From the NCBI GenBank assembly GCA_948567375.1, contig OX419757.1:57598001-57662000 (forward strand): DNA of 64,000 nucleotides, in the 5' to 3' direction. The stretch is from Lunularia cruciata (Eukaryota; Streptophyta; Marchantiopsida; Lunulariales; Lunulariaceae). Both the position numbers and the translations under genes were made by a program. Positions 1-12,457 of the stretch are shown here, piece by piece. Positions within the stretch are counted from its first letter, which is position 1, and each line of letters opens with the position of its first letter. Below the pieces are notes generated by a model, which saw only the letters and a program-made list of their open reading frames with translations, had not been told where the DNA came from and ran no database searches.

Positions 1-24
1 AATGAGTTAGCAATCTCGTTGCAA

Positions 25-2126
25 TTATGGATCGTAGCGGCATACACGAGCTTTCTTGTAAACGAGCCCGGATCGACAGAAATACCCAGCATCAGGAGCG
101 CAATGAATGTCCTCCGAGCATATGCACAATCCCTGGATACCGCAGAATGGTTGCAGCGTTTGAATGCGAGCGTTAGCTCCATCGACGTTCAGAACTTTGT
201 CAGTCCACTCGTTAGAGAATATTCCTTGAGGATCGTATCTCTGTTTCACTTCCAGGAACTTCCTCAGACTCAAGAAACGTTTGTGTGAACCGATATAACT
301 TACGGGTGGACTCTTGCCCAGGTGAGACCTCGCGCCGTACTTGAAGGTGGTGATCTGTTGGATCTCTTCGTAGATGTCCTGATCCACTGCTGGTACATGT
401 GGGTCCCGGTTGCGGAAGATATTGATGTCCATGGCTACAGCGTCATAAGGGTACCCCAGGTAGGCACTGCTGGATTTCTTGACAAACCGCATGAGTAAAC
501 CATTGACTAAGTCGATCCCGCAGAGGCTGGCAGGTTTCAGAGCCACTAAAGCCTTGACGTCCTTGATGAATTCTTGTATCCGATGAAAGGGGACCATAAC
601 ACCAATCTCGGATAGTAGCGTACCGTTGATACGGGAGTCCCAGGAGCAAGTCACACCGGCCTCGAAGGGTGCAACGTCGCAGGTACCAAAGGTCTGTACG
701 TCATTCTGAAACCCTACAATAGGATACCCTGTAAATGTGGTGCCGTTGTTGGTGTAGCCAAATGCACTGGATAACAAAGTTTGCAGCTGAGGCTTTCCTG
801 TTATGCATTTCCCTGACAGGTTCCTTGTCAACTCAAATGATTCGTCTGTAACGGAACCCCAATCCAAGGGTTAGTGCACAGTGTTTGAGCAGTTGAGAGT
901 CTGAGGGTTCATGAGTCATGACTCAGAAGAACAAGGGGACATGACGTGGTTTATACATCCCCGGCCCGATTATACGTCGTATCAATTAAATATAAAACCT
1001 GAAGATCTTTAAGCATACGAATAGGCATCAATCATTCATCCTCTCCAGAGTATGAAGAGTTCCACGTAGATTCTCAAAGAGTTCTTAATGCAAACCGTTC
1101 TCTAAGGCCTGCTCACGCAAACGGCATTCGAATGGTTTGATGTCAATGATACGGGAGAGAGAGAGGAAGATCTTAATACGAACCTCGAGCTCTGGAGTTC
1201 TCTATTGTCGTAATAGGGAGGGGACCGAAGGCAAAAAAGTTATTAGTTCCATTTCCAGGCGTAGAAACGTCCACCCGATTATCTTCTCTGTAGACCACTG
1301 TCTGTGATGCAGGAAACCAGCTTACATCCCCAAATTCGTTTTTGACTGCATTCTGTACAATATCAAACTCCAGGTTCGCGTCACTTGTCTGAACAAACTT
1401 TATCGATCTTTTGAACTGAGGCTGCAAACGGAAGGTCACAGTGGAAATCACCCCCAACGCACCCAGTGACAAGCTTGCTGCATTCAAATCTCTATCCTCC
1501 TTTGTCAGATGGATCACCTTCGCATACCCTTCGCTAGCGGAAGCAGGCACAACCAGCCTCATTGCAGTAACATACTCATACAAGGCTCCACCTTTACCCC
1601 ATACGCTACTGCCATGAGCTCCAGTCCCGAGTGCACCGGAAATCGAGACCCCAGCCCAGTAAGTGGAGTGGGGAAATGCAAGACCTTCCTTAGCTATGGC
1701 GTCAAAGAAAGGCTTCAGCCTCACCCCAGCATCGAGAGTAGCAGTTTGGTTGGTTTTATTCACAACTATGTTGAGATTGTAGTCCCTGGTGCTTATCCAT
1801 AGGCCATCATCGCCAGGACAAATTAGTTTTGGGGTACTGTGGGCACCCTTACTTACCACTTTCACCTTCTGCCCATTCTTCGTAGCTTCTGCAACGGCGG
1901 CAACGATCTCCTTCTCTGTTGTCGGGTAGAACACTCTCGCAGCCTTGCATTCCTTCCCATCAGCCCAAGGTCCGAGTGCTGAACGAGCACTGCATGATGA
2001 ATTTCCATTTGTGCAAGTTACAGCTGGTTGAGCTTGGCCATCAGCAAACTGCACTTGGAGCAAACTAAAACAATAGAAGCTCAGCACTACAATCAAGAAC
2101 CGGGTACGAATCAACATAATTATCAA
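25..2126 (-). CDS. L-gulonolactone oxidase-like FAD oxidoreductase, two exons (2126-1184 and 845-25)
   Basis: The plant GulLO family oxidises L-gulono-1,4-lactone in a proposed ascorbate route, and members are usually secreted. Exon 1 starts at the ATG at 2126 and encodes a hydrophobic N-terminal signal peptide (about residues 1-31), then an FAD_binding_4 domain with the KGAHS motif (His96, candidate flavin-attachment residue) and the GTGAHGSS motif near residue 168. Exon 2 carries the ALO-type C-terminal domain (AWD/SWDSRINGTL, LCGIDLVNG, YLGY) and the cysteine-rich tail CVC/CICSEDIHC...RVCRY seen in plant members. Joining at GT 1183-1182 and AG 847-846 keeps the frame (phase 1) and gives about 587 residues, the normal family length. 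Oddity: the usual HWxK motif reads HLGK. Family identity is firm; substrate is inferred from the family. Confidence 0.88.
846..1183 (-). other. Intron of the L-gulonolactone oxidase-like gene
   Basis: The donor is G|GTTCGT at 1183, the acceptor is TTACAG ending at 846. A CACTAAC branch-point-like sequence lies at 876-870, about 25 bases before the acceptor. The intron is 338 bp and contains in-frame stops on both sides. Exon 1 ends with one base of a codon and exon 2 supplies two, so translation continues into sequence that aligns with the family. Confidence 0.75.
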
Positions 2127-2249
2127 CCTGCAAAAGCCTCGAAGCTCTGTCTAGTTTATCGCATCTAGATCTGCAAACGTGACTTTGTGGCTAATAGGTA
2201 CCCTTCGTCCTGCAATTTCTCAGATTGTGTTGTGAGTGCTCAAGCCCAG

Positions 2250-2257
2250 CTTAAATA
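2250..2257 (-). promoter_or_regulatory. Possible TATA box of the L-gulonolactone oxidase-like gene
   Basis: Reads TATTTAAG on the minus strand, about 125 bp upstream of the ATG at 2126. This is a motif match at a sensible distance only; the transcription start is unknown. Confidence 0.35.
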
Positions 2258-2282
2258 CGTTTGATTGCGTATTCAACGACCT

Positions 2283-2323
2283 TCTTCCTCAATGCGACCG
2301 AATTAAGGTCGCATTGAGGAAGA
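2283..2323. repeat. Perfect 17-bp inverted repeat
   Basis: Arms 2283-2299 (TTCTTCCTC-type start, ending GCGACC) and 2307-2323 are perfectly complementary, separated by the 7-base loop GAATTAA. It lies just upstream of the L-gulonolactone oxidase-like promoter region. Confidence 0.8.
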
Positions 2324-2434
2324 CAATGCGATCAACATGAAGTTCAACAGTATAGTCCTAGGATCTATATCAGGAGGTACTTTACCCTTTGCTTTGCACG
2401 TGTAGTAAATTTGCATCGATTTTCCTTTTCCTGT

Positions 2435-2542
2435 TTGACTTTCTTCGTTGGGGGTAGGTAGAATGCGAACCGCCAGAAGGATTCCTCTTTGACTTTCTTT
2501 CTTGGGTGTAAGTAGATTGCGAACTGCGAGAAGGATGGAACA
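2435..2542. repeat. Imperfect tandem duplication, 54-bp period
   Basis: Two units, 2435-2488 and 2489-2542, both begin TTGACTTTCTT and contain a TGCGAACnGC(C/G)AGAAGGAT motif. The downstream unit runs directly into the LINE 3'-end copy at 2530. Confidence 0.7.
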
Positions 2543-2625
2543 CCCATCAATCCCGTACAAGGAAAAGACAAAGGGGTAAAATGAAGTTAAGCACCAAGAT
2601 AAAGAGGATAAAATGGGGCTAAACA
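2530..2625 (-). repeat. Solo LINE 3'-end copy A
   Basis: On the minus strand this matches, with divergence, the sequence that follows the LINE stop codon at 24717: a TAGCCCCAT-type start, a T-rich stretch, CTTGTACGGxTTGATGGG, then CATCCTT. No LINE coding sequence lies upstream of it, so it is best read as a severely 5'-truncated insertion. This is the most diverged of the five copies. Confidence 0.5.
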
Positions 2626-2639
2626 CCCGCAGTATCGTT

Positions 2640-5600
2640 CAAAGGAATCTGCCCTACAGCACTTCCTTGGTACATCAATCTTCCTTGGGTTGCATTTCTT
2701 TTTTTGGTTTGCATTTCTTCTTTGGTTTGCTTTTGCCTCTTGCAATTCATTTTATATATTTATATAAAATAAATTTTGAAGATAGTAACATGGTCCACAT
2801 AGTAACAATTAGATTTTCTCAAACTCGCTAATAATTAGAATAAAGTAATATTAAATAATAAATTAACATTAAAATCGCGATTACAATACGTATAGGATGA
2901 ATATATTTGAAAGAAAATATTAATATTTAGTGATAAATTATAAATTATAAAGTAACAATGACGCGGATCATTTTGCTCTTGCTGGAAAGTTCCCTAGTAC
3001 GATCACGAGTTTGGTCCTTTCTGGTGCGTCCGTGAGATTTTTTGAACTCGCGTAATAACGTACTCAGATGTGCAGAATATTCACCCTCTAATCCGAGTTT
3101 AAGTTGTGTTTAGAGACTTTGTGGACAAGGTTACTATTTGGCTCGGTTTCGCATGAGAGCAGATTATCTGCATCACAGGGGGACAGGGAACTAAAATACT
3201 GACCAACTCTTCACATGAATTCAGTAACGACTCAGTCTTCACAATCGCTACTCAATAGGGGTTTCAAAAGGGCACTTACGAAATTCCTAAATCGCTTGAT
3301 AGGTGGTCCTTACTACGCTATGGGGGTGCGTAACCAAATGAACTATAAAATTCTACTGTTTGCAATCCATTTTTGTTAAACGTCAGGTTCCTGTGTTAAT
3401 TATTCGTTCTTGATTCATTAGAGATTTACTTTTTGTCCTTGTTCATTAACTACATAATATCCCTTGAACAGTTTTACGAATGGAGGTCATTTCCCTAATA
3501 TTCCGTTAAATCTGGAATTAAACCTCTTGGAACATCAAGGGTCTGCTTGCTACACACTAGGAACACCTTCAAATAAAACTCCTCGGACTCGTTTGAAACT
3601 CCTGTTGGAACTGTGGGCTTAAATTACAACGCTTCTGATTAATCAGCTCCCTGAACTCTCTGTTGATGGCATGCATGTATCAACATATCCATAAAATCAA
3701 CATCTTTCGTGTAAGTGGCTATTCTATTGTTAAGGACAATTTACAGATCCGTTTAATTTCCTCCTACCATGCGGATGCTCTTTAGGTGTGATATCCCACT
3801 TAACTTCTCTGCTTTAACTTAATTCTGAACAACATTTAATCGTCGCGTTATATTGACTTCTTCTTTTTGCACATTATTAGTCTTACTTTATCTTATCTTA
3901 CCTTACGTCACCTTGATTGTTTCCAGGTGGCGTGGGAATGCATAAAGATTTCTCTCCACGCCCCCTGTGTACAAATGTGGGCTGTAGTGCATTCTGCACA
4001 GGATAAAGGTCAATACATTTCAAATTAAGGCTTGTCGCTCAAGTCTCCACTTTGTATGGTTTATTTCGTCGTGTGTTATTACACTCCTGTGCGAATAGTT
4101 CCAAACATATGTAGCATTAAGTAGCAGACGATGTAGCAAGCTGCGCTATCAAGAGAAACAAGATCACTCCCGAAGCGCGTGAAGACATGAAGGCAATATA
4201 AACCTTTTCAGTGAGGAAGGGGACCGCTGCTTGCAGTGGGAAGATGTTGGCTCAGGGTATATGGAGTGGAATTGCTTCATTTGATATATTGATTGAATTT
4301 AGGATTTGAGAACATTTATTCTGTATAATATGTGCTAGAATTTAAATTTAAAACATATGACAACAGCTGATTGGATATATTGTTCCAGAATTGCAGTCCA
4401 TCCTTTTATAAGATGACAAGTCGGATATTCAAAACTAAACGTTTGAGAGAAAAGTATAAACATAAACATAATGTTTTCTTTCTTTTTATATATGTAAAAA
4501 TTTTAAATTCAATCTGAATATATTTGGGAACTATGTACTTTTTAATATCAAACATCTCTCAATGTAGCTTAAAAGAAATCAATATAAATTTTGAAACTTT
4601 GGATCTAGCTAGAAAACAATGTTTGTTATGTTTCAAGATATAATACATTAAATTATATTTTAAGATTAAAAACGAAAAATTAGATGTTATTATATATTTC
4701 TATGAAATTTTAAATTTTACCGATATCTTCTTAAATTATACACATTGATAAATTTTAATATAAATATCAAATAATTTCGTATTACAATCAAAGTGATGGT
4801 CATGAAGTATAAGAGCGAATATCTTTAATTCTTTGATATTCTTAATTCTTTAAGTACAATGAATATTATAAAAGTCAGTGGAGATATAGAAATACTTCAA
4901 ATGCTGGAACTATATAATAGTTTTAGCATTCGAACATTACATGGATTATGGGTATTAATAAGGATAATAAATATAATATGGATACATATATGTTTTATAA
5001 TATGAAAAGATTTAGGGTAACAATAATAAATACAATCTCATTTGCTAAGTTAGAGAATGAAATTGGAATCAAAATTACACCTAGCTTTTGCATTATCTAG
5101 TTTTTTATAATTTATCTATTTTCCTGTTTCAAGGGAGTAGATTAAAATTGAATAAATAATACTTCTATTTTCTTATTAGATGATTAAAATACAATATTTA
5201 AGACAAAAATAGAAATAAGCTTATAAATTTGTATAAAATTTAATACTGAAAATGTCTTCCTAATAAATTTTATAAAAATCAAATACCATAATAATAGAAA
5301 TATTAATTAAATATATTATAAATTATAATTACCATAAGTATTGATCAGTTTCTGCCTATTCGAACAAAGAACCAAAATGTTCCCCTTCTCACCCCTTTTT
5401 TGCCATGATGGATTCGAATATAAGGAAATTTTCACAACAGGTCACAATAAAGATGAATGACACAATATACACCAACAACATGGCGATGTGTTCACCTCAA
5501 CACTTGTGAACTTGTCTGCGGTTTAAAAAATTTAATAAAAACGTTTTAAAATACATGCAAATGTTTTAACACGTTCAATCCAGATTTAAAAAGAACGTTT

Positions 5601-6770
5601 CCATAACCACAAGTAAACTTTAGTACTCATCAAATACAAGACTTTAAACAATTGAACTATATATTAGGAACTTCACCTTCCAAATCAAGATTAATTCAGT
5701 TTACTTTTCAAGGAGATAAACATTCAAAAATACTGTTAGGTTTTACTCTTATGCCTTAGGGTTAGCCTCTATTCGATATAACTCACTTGCAGGTTGATAA
5801 TGAGAATGGACCAAGACAATGTGTGAGCGCCGGACTTGCACGACAGATATGGTGGTGAGCCTGAGTCAATAAAGTTTTTTTCCAGATGCTTTCCCGTGAA
5901 CATAGCCTCACATGGAGGTGAACCCCGTACCTTCTGTGTAATGTATGAATTCACTAGAGATATGCTTGGTGTGTGAAGGTTGCTGTGGCTCTTGTATGAT
6001 CCTCGATAGATATGCTACACTATGAAAGTTAACTTAAATGGGAGCTATATCTATTTTTTTCATGTTTTTAGTATTCCATATGCTTCTTTGATATAATCTA
6101 ATTATTTATACAATATTTTGAATATATCCTTGTTATCCAACAGTATAGTGACTATACAACAAAGGAGTCTCTAGACCATCTAATGTATTGTGCGTGTATA
6201 CATTGCTACACAACAAAAATAGATGTCAATATCATACACTATAGAAGCACAACTCACACATAAGTCATACATGAACTCTAAAGTGCCACAAAAATTAGTT
6301 TGTTCTTCCACTTGAATCACACTGAAATCAAATATATACTCAATCTTTCACTCAACAATCTGCCAACAATTGCGCACTAATTATAGTCACTCTAGCTAAA
6401 AGACTCTAGGTGATGCTCGCCGGCCTCTATCCACCATAGCCAAGAACTCAAAGGCTCAACATCATAGAAGTGAGCTCTCTACAGCTGCACTTTGAAGGTC
6501 TTTGCTACAGCCCTTTGCTTGACCTAGGTCTCTAGCCCTAATGCTGCCATTGACATCACATTTGACGGTGTGAATGGTGCAAGTGATGGTGGGTCTCACC
6601 ATGTGATCCATAGCCAAAACATAAAATTGGATCATCAACAAGTAGTCCATGAGTAACTACCAATACCTATGACTACCAAAAATACCACTCCAATGTCTGA
6701 GCAACCTAGCTTTGGTGCTACAAATATCATGACAGATGTTTGGCTAGATGGAATCAAGGAAGGAATCTAA
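2640..6770. other. AT-rich DNA without a recognisable gene
   Basis: No coding stretch with family resemblance is visible on either strand. From 4260 to 5340 the DNA is extremely AT-rich with many stops in all frames. The part at 3000-4250 is less AT-rich but shows no open frame over about 60 codons that resembles a known protein. Probably old, unclassifiable transposon or intergenic sequence. Confidence 0.6.
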
Positions 6771-6773
6771 TCT

Positions 6774-7119
6774 ATGGTTGAGCAAAAAGCAAGAAATAAA
6801 GTTGGACAAAAAATGGTATTGAAATTATTAGAAATATCCACTTGGAAAACCAACCCATCTGGGTGGAGATCCAAGGATGCTCTGATGCAAGCAATAATCA
6901 TCTTGCAACCACCTGGAGTGGCAATAACAAAATTAATGTGGAGAGAACAAAAAGTAAAGAATGTTGTAGTTGGAAGCAAATGGAATGAAAAACTAATTGG
7001 AGAAAGATATTTCTAATAGCAATGGGACAAATACCTGATGTCTCTTTTGACAAAGCAAGGAGAATACATACATCAAATAGACATGCCACCCCAAGTTGGT
7101 TTATGACCTTGAAGTACAA
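6774..7119 (-). pseudogene. LINE reverse-transcriptase fragment
   Basis: Two overlapping minus-strand frames together give the same RT segment as the better LINE at 22.5 kb. One frame reads LLALSKETSGICPIAI, matching LLAMEKDTGGIRPIAI. The other reads TPGGCK...DLHPDGLVFQVDISNNFN, matching the LGGCE...DIHPEW...QVDVENAFN block that holds the first catalytic Asp. A frameshift separates the two, and no full element surrounds them. This is an old 5'- and 3'-eroded relic. Confidence 0.7.
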
Positions 7120-8042
7120 CTAGGTAATAGCTAGCTTGGTTTTTGACCTCAAAGTTGCCACTCATCAGATCATCTTATGAAAATACACTAGCAACTAGTA
7201 GTACACTCTCAAGGTTTATTCCCTTTTCTAAAAAGCTACAATATATTATTGATTTCAAAATAGACTTGGGGGTATTCTATGGGATCATTTTGGGTCTAAT
7301 CAAATCTGTACAATTTGATAATGGAGAAAAAATAACTAATTGGGAACCAAAATCTATTATTGGAAAACTTTGTAATCTTTTTAAATTTTTATTTTTTTTA
7401 AAGGCAGATTTTTATTTATGGGTTATTATTCTTTAGATTTACAAGGAGAATTAGTTTCAGATTTAAGAAAAATAAGTATCAAATTTTTGTGTCATATTAG
7501 TAAAATGAAATGAAGATTTTGGACACCTATCCCATGATTAATTAAAAGGTTAAAAAATTTTAAAAATTTGTGGCAATTTGATACTATCATTTAGTTCCTT
7601 CTTATCAAATTGTAATAAGCCCCTTAGAGTGCTAAGATAGATTTTGGAAAACCTTGTTAAAACCTTGTATGGATTAGCATTATATCAAGTAAATGGCTAC
7701 ATGCACACTCCTCTATACCAAAGTCAATGGTTGAATCTTTAAAAAATTTGAATTTATTTAAAGATTTATCAAGATGTCTTAAAAAGCAGAATGGAACTAG
7801 TCATCTTAGTTTGAACAAGAGTAAATCTAGGATGGTTGACAGCAGCATCTGGTAACTTCAATATGGATACATAATATTATCAACTATCAACAGAGATTTG
7901 AGATATTTTATCTCATGAAATGTAGAAGGTCCAAACCTATAACCTCTCCATTCCTCAAATTAGCAATCATCATGACCAAATATATCCATCAGTTTGTCCT
8001 ATAATGTACCTTCTCACATAAGGAAATCCTACTCCTACATGC

Positions 8043-8184
8043 ATTAGAGGAGGTGTGAAATATCATGGTGAGTACAATATGTCCAAATAATAATCTAAAA
8101 GTTGCTCATATGGATTAGAGGAAGTGTGAAATATAATGGTGAGTGAAATTTGTCCAAATAAGAGGTTTAAACTTGCTTCTATGA
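8043..8184. repeat. Imperfect tandem duplication, 71-bp period
   Basis: Units start at 8043 and 8114 with ATTAGAGGA(G/A)GTGTGAAATAT, followed by ATGGTGAGT and TGTCCAAATAA in both. Confidence 0.65.
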
Positions 8185-9097
8185 TAGATCATGAACTCTT
8201 GCACTCTAGGCTACACTAATTGATCTATATTGTATCAACTCACAGCATTATCCAAGGAGAGGTGAACATGATATACACTAACATCCAACAACTAGAAGAA
8301 GGATATTCTTCCTCAAGCCACCATATTGACTTAGTCATTTTAATGGACTATTGATACAAGTCCATCATCCTTAATAGATCCTCCAAAGTAACAACCTCAT
8401 CTCTCAAACTTATCTACCTTTCCACAAGTATCTCAATCTTATTTAATATAGGCAAGGATGAATGTTACAAAACTCTAGATCTCCAACACTAAACCTCCAA
8501 CTTTGAACTTTTCCACTAGAATTTCTTCTAACTATCTTTGTCAGAGTCCCCATGTCACAAGTAGAGTAAAAAATGATTGTTTTTTGGGCCACTTCTCATG
8601 AAGATTATTTATTATCTTGATCTAAAATCCAACAAAAAATGTCTTATATGTCTCAAATGTGAGTTCAACCAATACTTTGGGTCCAATAGTATATGTTGTC
8701 ATGGACTGATCTAGAGAACTTAGTACCTCCTTTAATATCATCTTTGTCATAATCAACTCTTGTATATAGCACTCTTTAATATTAGTTAATTAATCACACA
8801 ATCTTTCTTTATATGTGACAAGAGTATCTTACTCATCTTATTTATTCTATCTTCCACTATATTCCTTTCTTTCTCTCTCTCTCTAAAAAGTCTCTTTCCA
8901 AGGATATGCTCTCTATTTAACAAGTTTATTTCCTTCCCTATAAGCTCTATATCACTCTTTATGCCTAACGCATGAGATGATGGATGTAGTGGAGGGGGAG
9001 GAATTGGCTAATCTTTACCCGTTCTTAAACCTCTATCACCTAAAGGAGTCCACTATAGTATGGTCATGGCAATGGTGTCCTTTGCAGATAAAAATTC

Positions 9098-9375
9098 ATT
9101 TAAATTAAGCATAACTATCTCAAACAACATTCCAAACTCCAATATCATTCAAATAAGAAAAGTTAAGGAATAAAATAACTTCTCAAAGGTTTTTGGCTAA
9201 GTTGAGTATTGACAATTATAAAAACATAAAGTTCTCTTTGTGCATTCAAATTAAAGATAACTATCTTAAATCATATTTAAACTCCAATATCATTCAAAAT
9301 AAGAAATTTTAAGGAATAATATAACTCATCAAAGTTCATTTATTAAGTTGAGTAATTACAAATTTAAAGACATGA
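9098..9375. repeat. Imperfect tandem duplication, about 146-bp period
   Basis: Units start at 9098 and 9244. Shared landmarks are ATAACTATCT, ACTCCAATATCATTCAAA, TTAAGGAATAA and TTAAGTTGAGTA-like blocks in the same order. Confidence 0.65.
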
Positions 9376-11458
9376 TGTTTTAACAAAAAAGTGATAATCT
9401 ATATTCACTTATCCTTTGCCTCCTCATCCTCACACTCACCCCCTTTGTCACATGTTGCATCATGGCCAAAATCCTCCTGATTGTTTCACCTCTCACATAG
9501 AACCTCCTACTTGCTCATGAAATTCCTCTTTAAAAATACATTGTCTCATAATATCTCCTTGCACCTCCTACTATATGGTTGAATAATTTATGATACAATA
9601 TTCCGAACTCACTCTCTACTATAGATAACATTAATTTTGCTCAATCATAAGCCTTTGTTTACAATGAATAAACATTTATCTTCAAGTTGAATACAATAAA
9701 ACCATGCACCAACTTTGGCATCCTTGCCAAGATGAAACAAGGTCTCATCATTCAGAAAAATATCTCCAAGCTAGATATATGCAATGACATGCAAGGTATC
9801 TTTATGTGGTGTAATCCCTCATAAGAAACTAATACTCAATTGCATCCTTGCCAATAGATATTCTCCTCCCCATCCTTCCTCTAAGAAAAGCAAATACCTT
9901 TTCCAAGATAGCCAAACTCAAAGTCAAGGTCTTCTTCACACTCTTCCCATCTTGCTAGCCCAATATAATGTCTAAACAAACTCTATACAAAGAGAAGCAT
10001 GTAAGAAAATTCAAACAAAAGCAATTAAAAACTTGGTTGCCTTTGGTTGTGCTTGTGTTAACTATCATGGGCTATAGATCTTGTTGATATGCATTTGTCT
10101 ATGTTGGACCATGCTCAATGTGCACTTATTTGGCCAAAGTGCAACAATAGTAGTTGGTTTGCATTATGCGCATTCATGGTGCTTCCTCAAAAATATTGTA
10201 ATAGATGCATTAGTTTGGGCTAGGATATATCCCTATCCATTGTGTTATGTTTGTGTATGATTTTTTTGGGTTTTAAAAATTCTATCAAATCCCTAATTTT
10301 TATTAACTTTGCTAGGGGCCACAAGGGTAATTGTAGTGTTTGTGAGAGTTTATGCTGAAGTTTAGACTAGTGTTTGATAAATTATGCCAATAAATTGCAA
10401 TTCAAATTAAGCTAAATCTCTAAGGTATTCCTCTTTGTCATACTCTCATTCTCTTAGAATCTTAAAAATTACAAAACATGTGAATGCTCTCAATTCAAAA
10501 AGTGCATAATACAAGTGATTATATCTCTTCTTAAAGCTCTTCTTAATCTCAATCCTAGATGATATTTTGTTAAATAGTGACTTGTACTTTATGACCCATG
10601 ATGATGGGATCTTCACCCATAAAAAAAATTCTCAAGCTCTCTACACATTACCCATCAAAATTTTACCATAAGGGGTCTTTGATTTTGAATTGATAGATAT
10701 TTGTGGATAGAAAGCTAAAATCCATGAAAGATTATATAGGTTCCCATACAATTTTTTTATCAAGAAATGAAAATTTTATAAAAGTTATTATGTTGATGTC
10801 AAGGATAAGGTGGGAATTTGGGGTTTAGATTATGAGATTTATTATAGAATTATAGGGAAATTACAAGTGGTAATAGTTGAACTAGTTAGGAAATGTTGAA
10901 GAGAATTAAGCGTATGAGTGCAAGGATAACACAAGGAGTGCCACATATAATGTGTTGGGAGTCATGCAAGAATCTACCATTGAATAGTTGAAATCCTCCT
11001 TTCCTCCCATTGAATGGCAAGGGTATGCAAGGAGTGCCACACCTAACATGTCAAAAGTTGTGAGGAAAATCCAAAATTTTAAATTTTAAAATCCTACTCC
11101 CTAGGTTCAAATTTTGAAGTTGAGACTAATTGTGTATTGACAATGCTAGCTCCCAAATCAGAAAAAAGAAAATCAAAAAAATTGTGGGCATCATAATTGG
11201 AGTTTTGTAAAATTCGAGCACCGACTACTATGAGAAAATGAGTATAGCCGGCTTTGCAAATTGAATTGTGGTACATGAAATTGACTTGCAAGAAATCATG
11301 GAGGATCTTCCTACTCATACTTCTCTTGCAACTTGAAGTCTTGTTTCTTCTTGTAACTTGAATTCTAGTCCCTTCTTGCAACTTGAAGTCTAATTTCTAT
11401 TTTAATCTCAGTAAAATTCCAAGAATTGCCTCGTGATGGAAGATGAAGAAATGAGATG

Positions 11459-11501
11459 AATTTTGAAGAGATAGAATTTCTATTTCTATCTCTTCAAAAT
11501 T
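11459..11501. repeat. Perfect 18-bp inverted repeat
   Basis: Arms 11459-11476 (AATTTTGAAGAGATAGAA) and 11484-11501 are perfectly complementary, with loop TTTCTAT. Confidence 0.8.
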
Positions 11502-11919
11502 GCAAGAATTGGTACCCACCTCTTAGAGTGTTGAGTTTATCTTCATCCCTTCACACAATGGTGGATTTCAAGATTTGTTGAAAATGACATATATAGCACA
11601 TATTGTAACACATGCACCTTTTGCTACTAGCAAATCCAAACTAGATGAGGATAGGTTTAGGATATTATTCTACCACCATGGTCCAATTTAGATTTTATGT
11701 TGTAACCCAAAAATTTTAGTCAGATTCTTGATTGCCCTCGCAAGAAACCCATTTAGAATACTACAAATTTTTGTTATTTGGTGTGACACAAGAGAGGATT
11801 TCCATTGATAATGACAATAAGTAATTTGTACAAGAAATGTGTAAGGTATATGAAGTCTTACAAGGAGACACACAATTAGAAGGACAAATGCATGGGGAAG
11901 GTCTGATATACAAAGTTAT

Positions 11920-12457
11920 TGTAATACCATTAGCTAGGCAAATTATCTAAAGGTGCAAATTAGCTTGGTAATATCTTTAAGGATGTTATACACAATGGTC
12001 TAAGTAGATTAGATAGAGATGTCACCAAAAGAGGACGTCCATTAATAGCGTGGAGGCCAAAAACACACCAAAAACTTTAGAGCTAATTTTTGAGGCCTAA
12101 ATGAATGAATTAAGCCTTGGTTGTATCATTAAGATGTCTCCAAGTATACCATTTCCATACTAATATGACCGTTCTACATGAAAATTCCCAAAAGATTCCC
12201 TAGAATCAAACCTATTTGACAAACCCGATGGGACGAAGCTAACATATCACCAACTCATATATCCAATCTAAGGGTGTAGCTTGCATACATGTTGGTAATC
12301 TATTTATCTAATCTAAGCATGTAGCTCTCTTGGAAGGGATCTTCTCAACTATATAATAAAGTCAATGTTCTCCTTTGGTGCATAGGAGTATTGAGGAATT
12401 AAACCTTGTATTTATCTTGTGTTTTTCTTGGGGTTTTGCTTGTCCTTAAAACATTAT
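11920..12457 (+). repeat. Old LTR relic related to the 56-62 kb chromovirus
   Basis: It begins TGTAATACCA like the chromovirus LTR. It shares, in order, GGATGTTA(T/C)ACA, CACCAAAAG(A/G)GG, GAGGCCTAAA, AAGATTCCCTA, the GGGTG(T/G)AGCTTGC block, the TATA box TATATAATAAA (12350-12359) and CTTGTCCTT near the end. It is followed at about 12459 by ATTATAGAAC, a decayed version of the TGGTATCAGAGC primer site, so it is probably a 5' LTR. It has only one copy of the segment that is tandemly duplicated in the young LTR. Confidence 0.75.

Larger units (their letters stand above)
7120..11919. other. AT-rich DNA without a recognisable gene; contains small tandem repeats
   Basis: No supported gene. Short frames are all under 100 codons and resemble nothing I know. 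Two tandem duplications and one perfect hairpin are listed separately. The segment just before 11920 (GGGGAAGGTC at 11894-11903) resembles the purine tract that precedes the 3' LTR of the chromovirus, so part of it may be internal sequence of an old LTR element. Confidence 0.55.
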
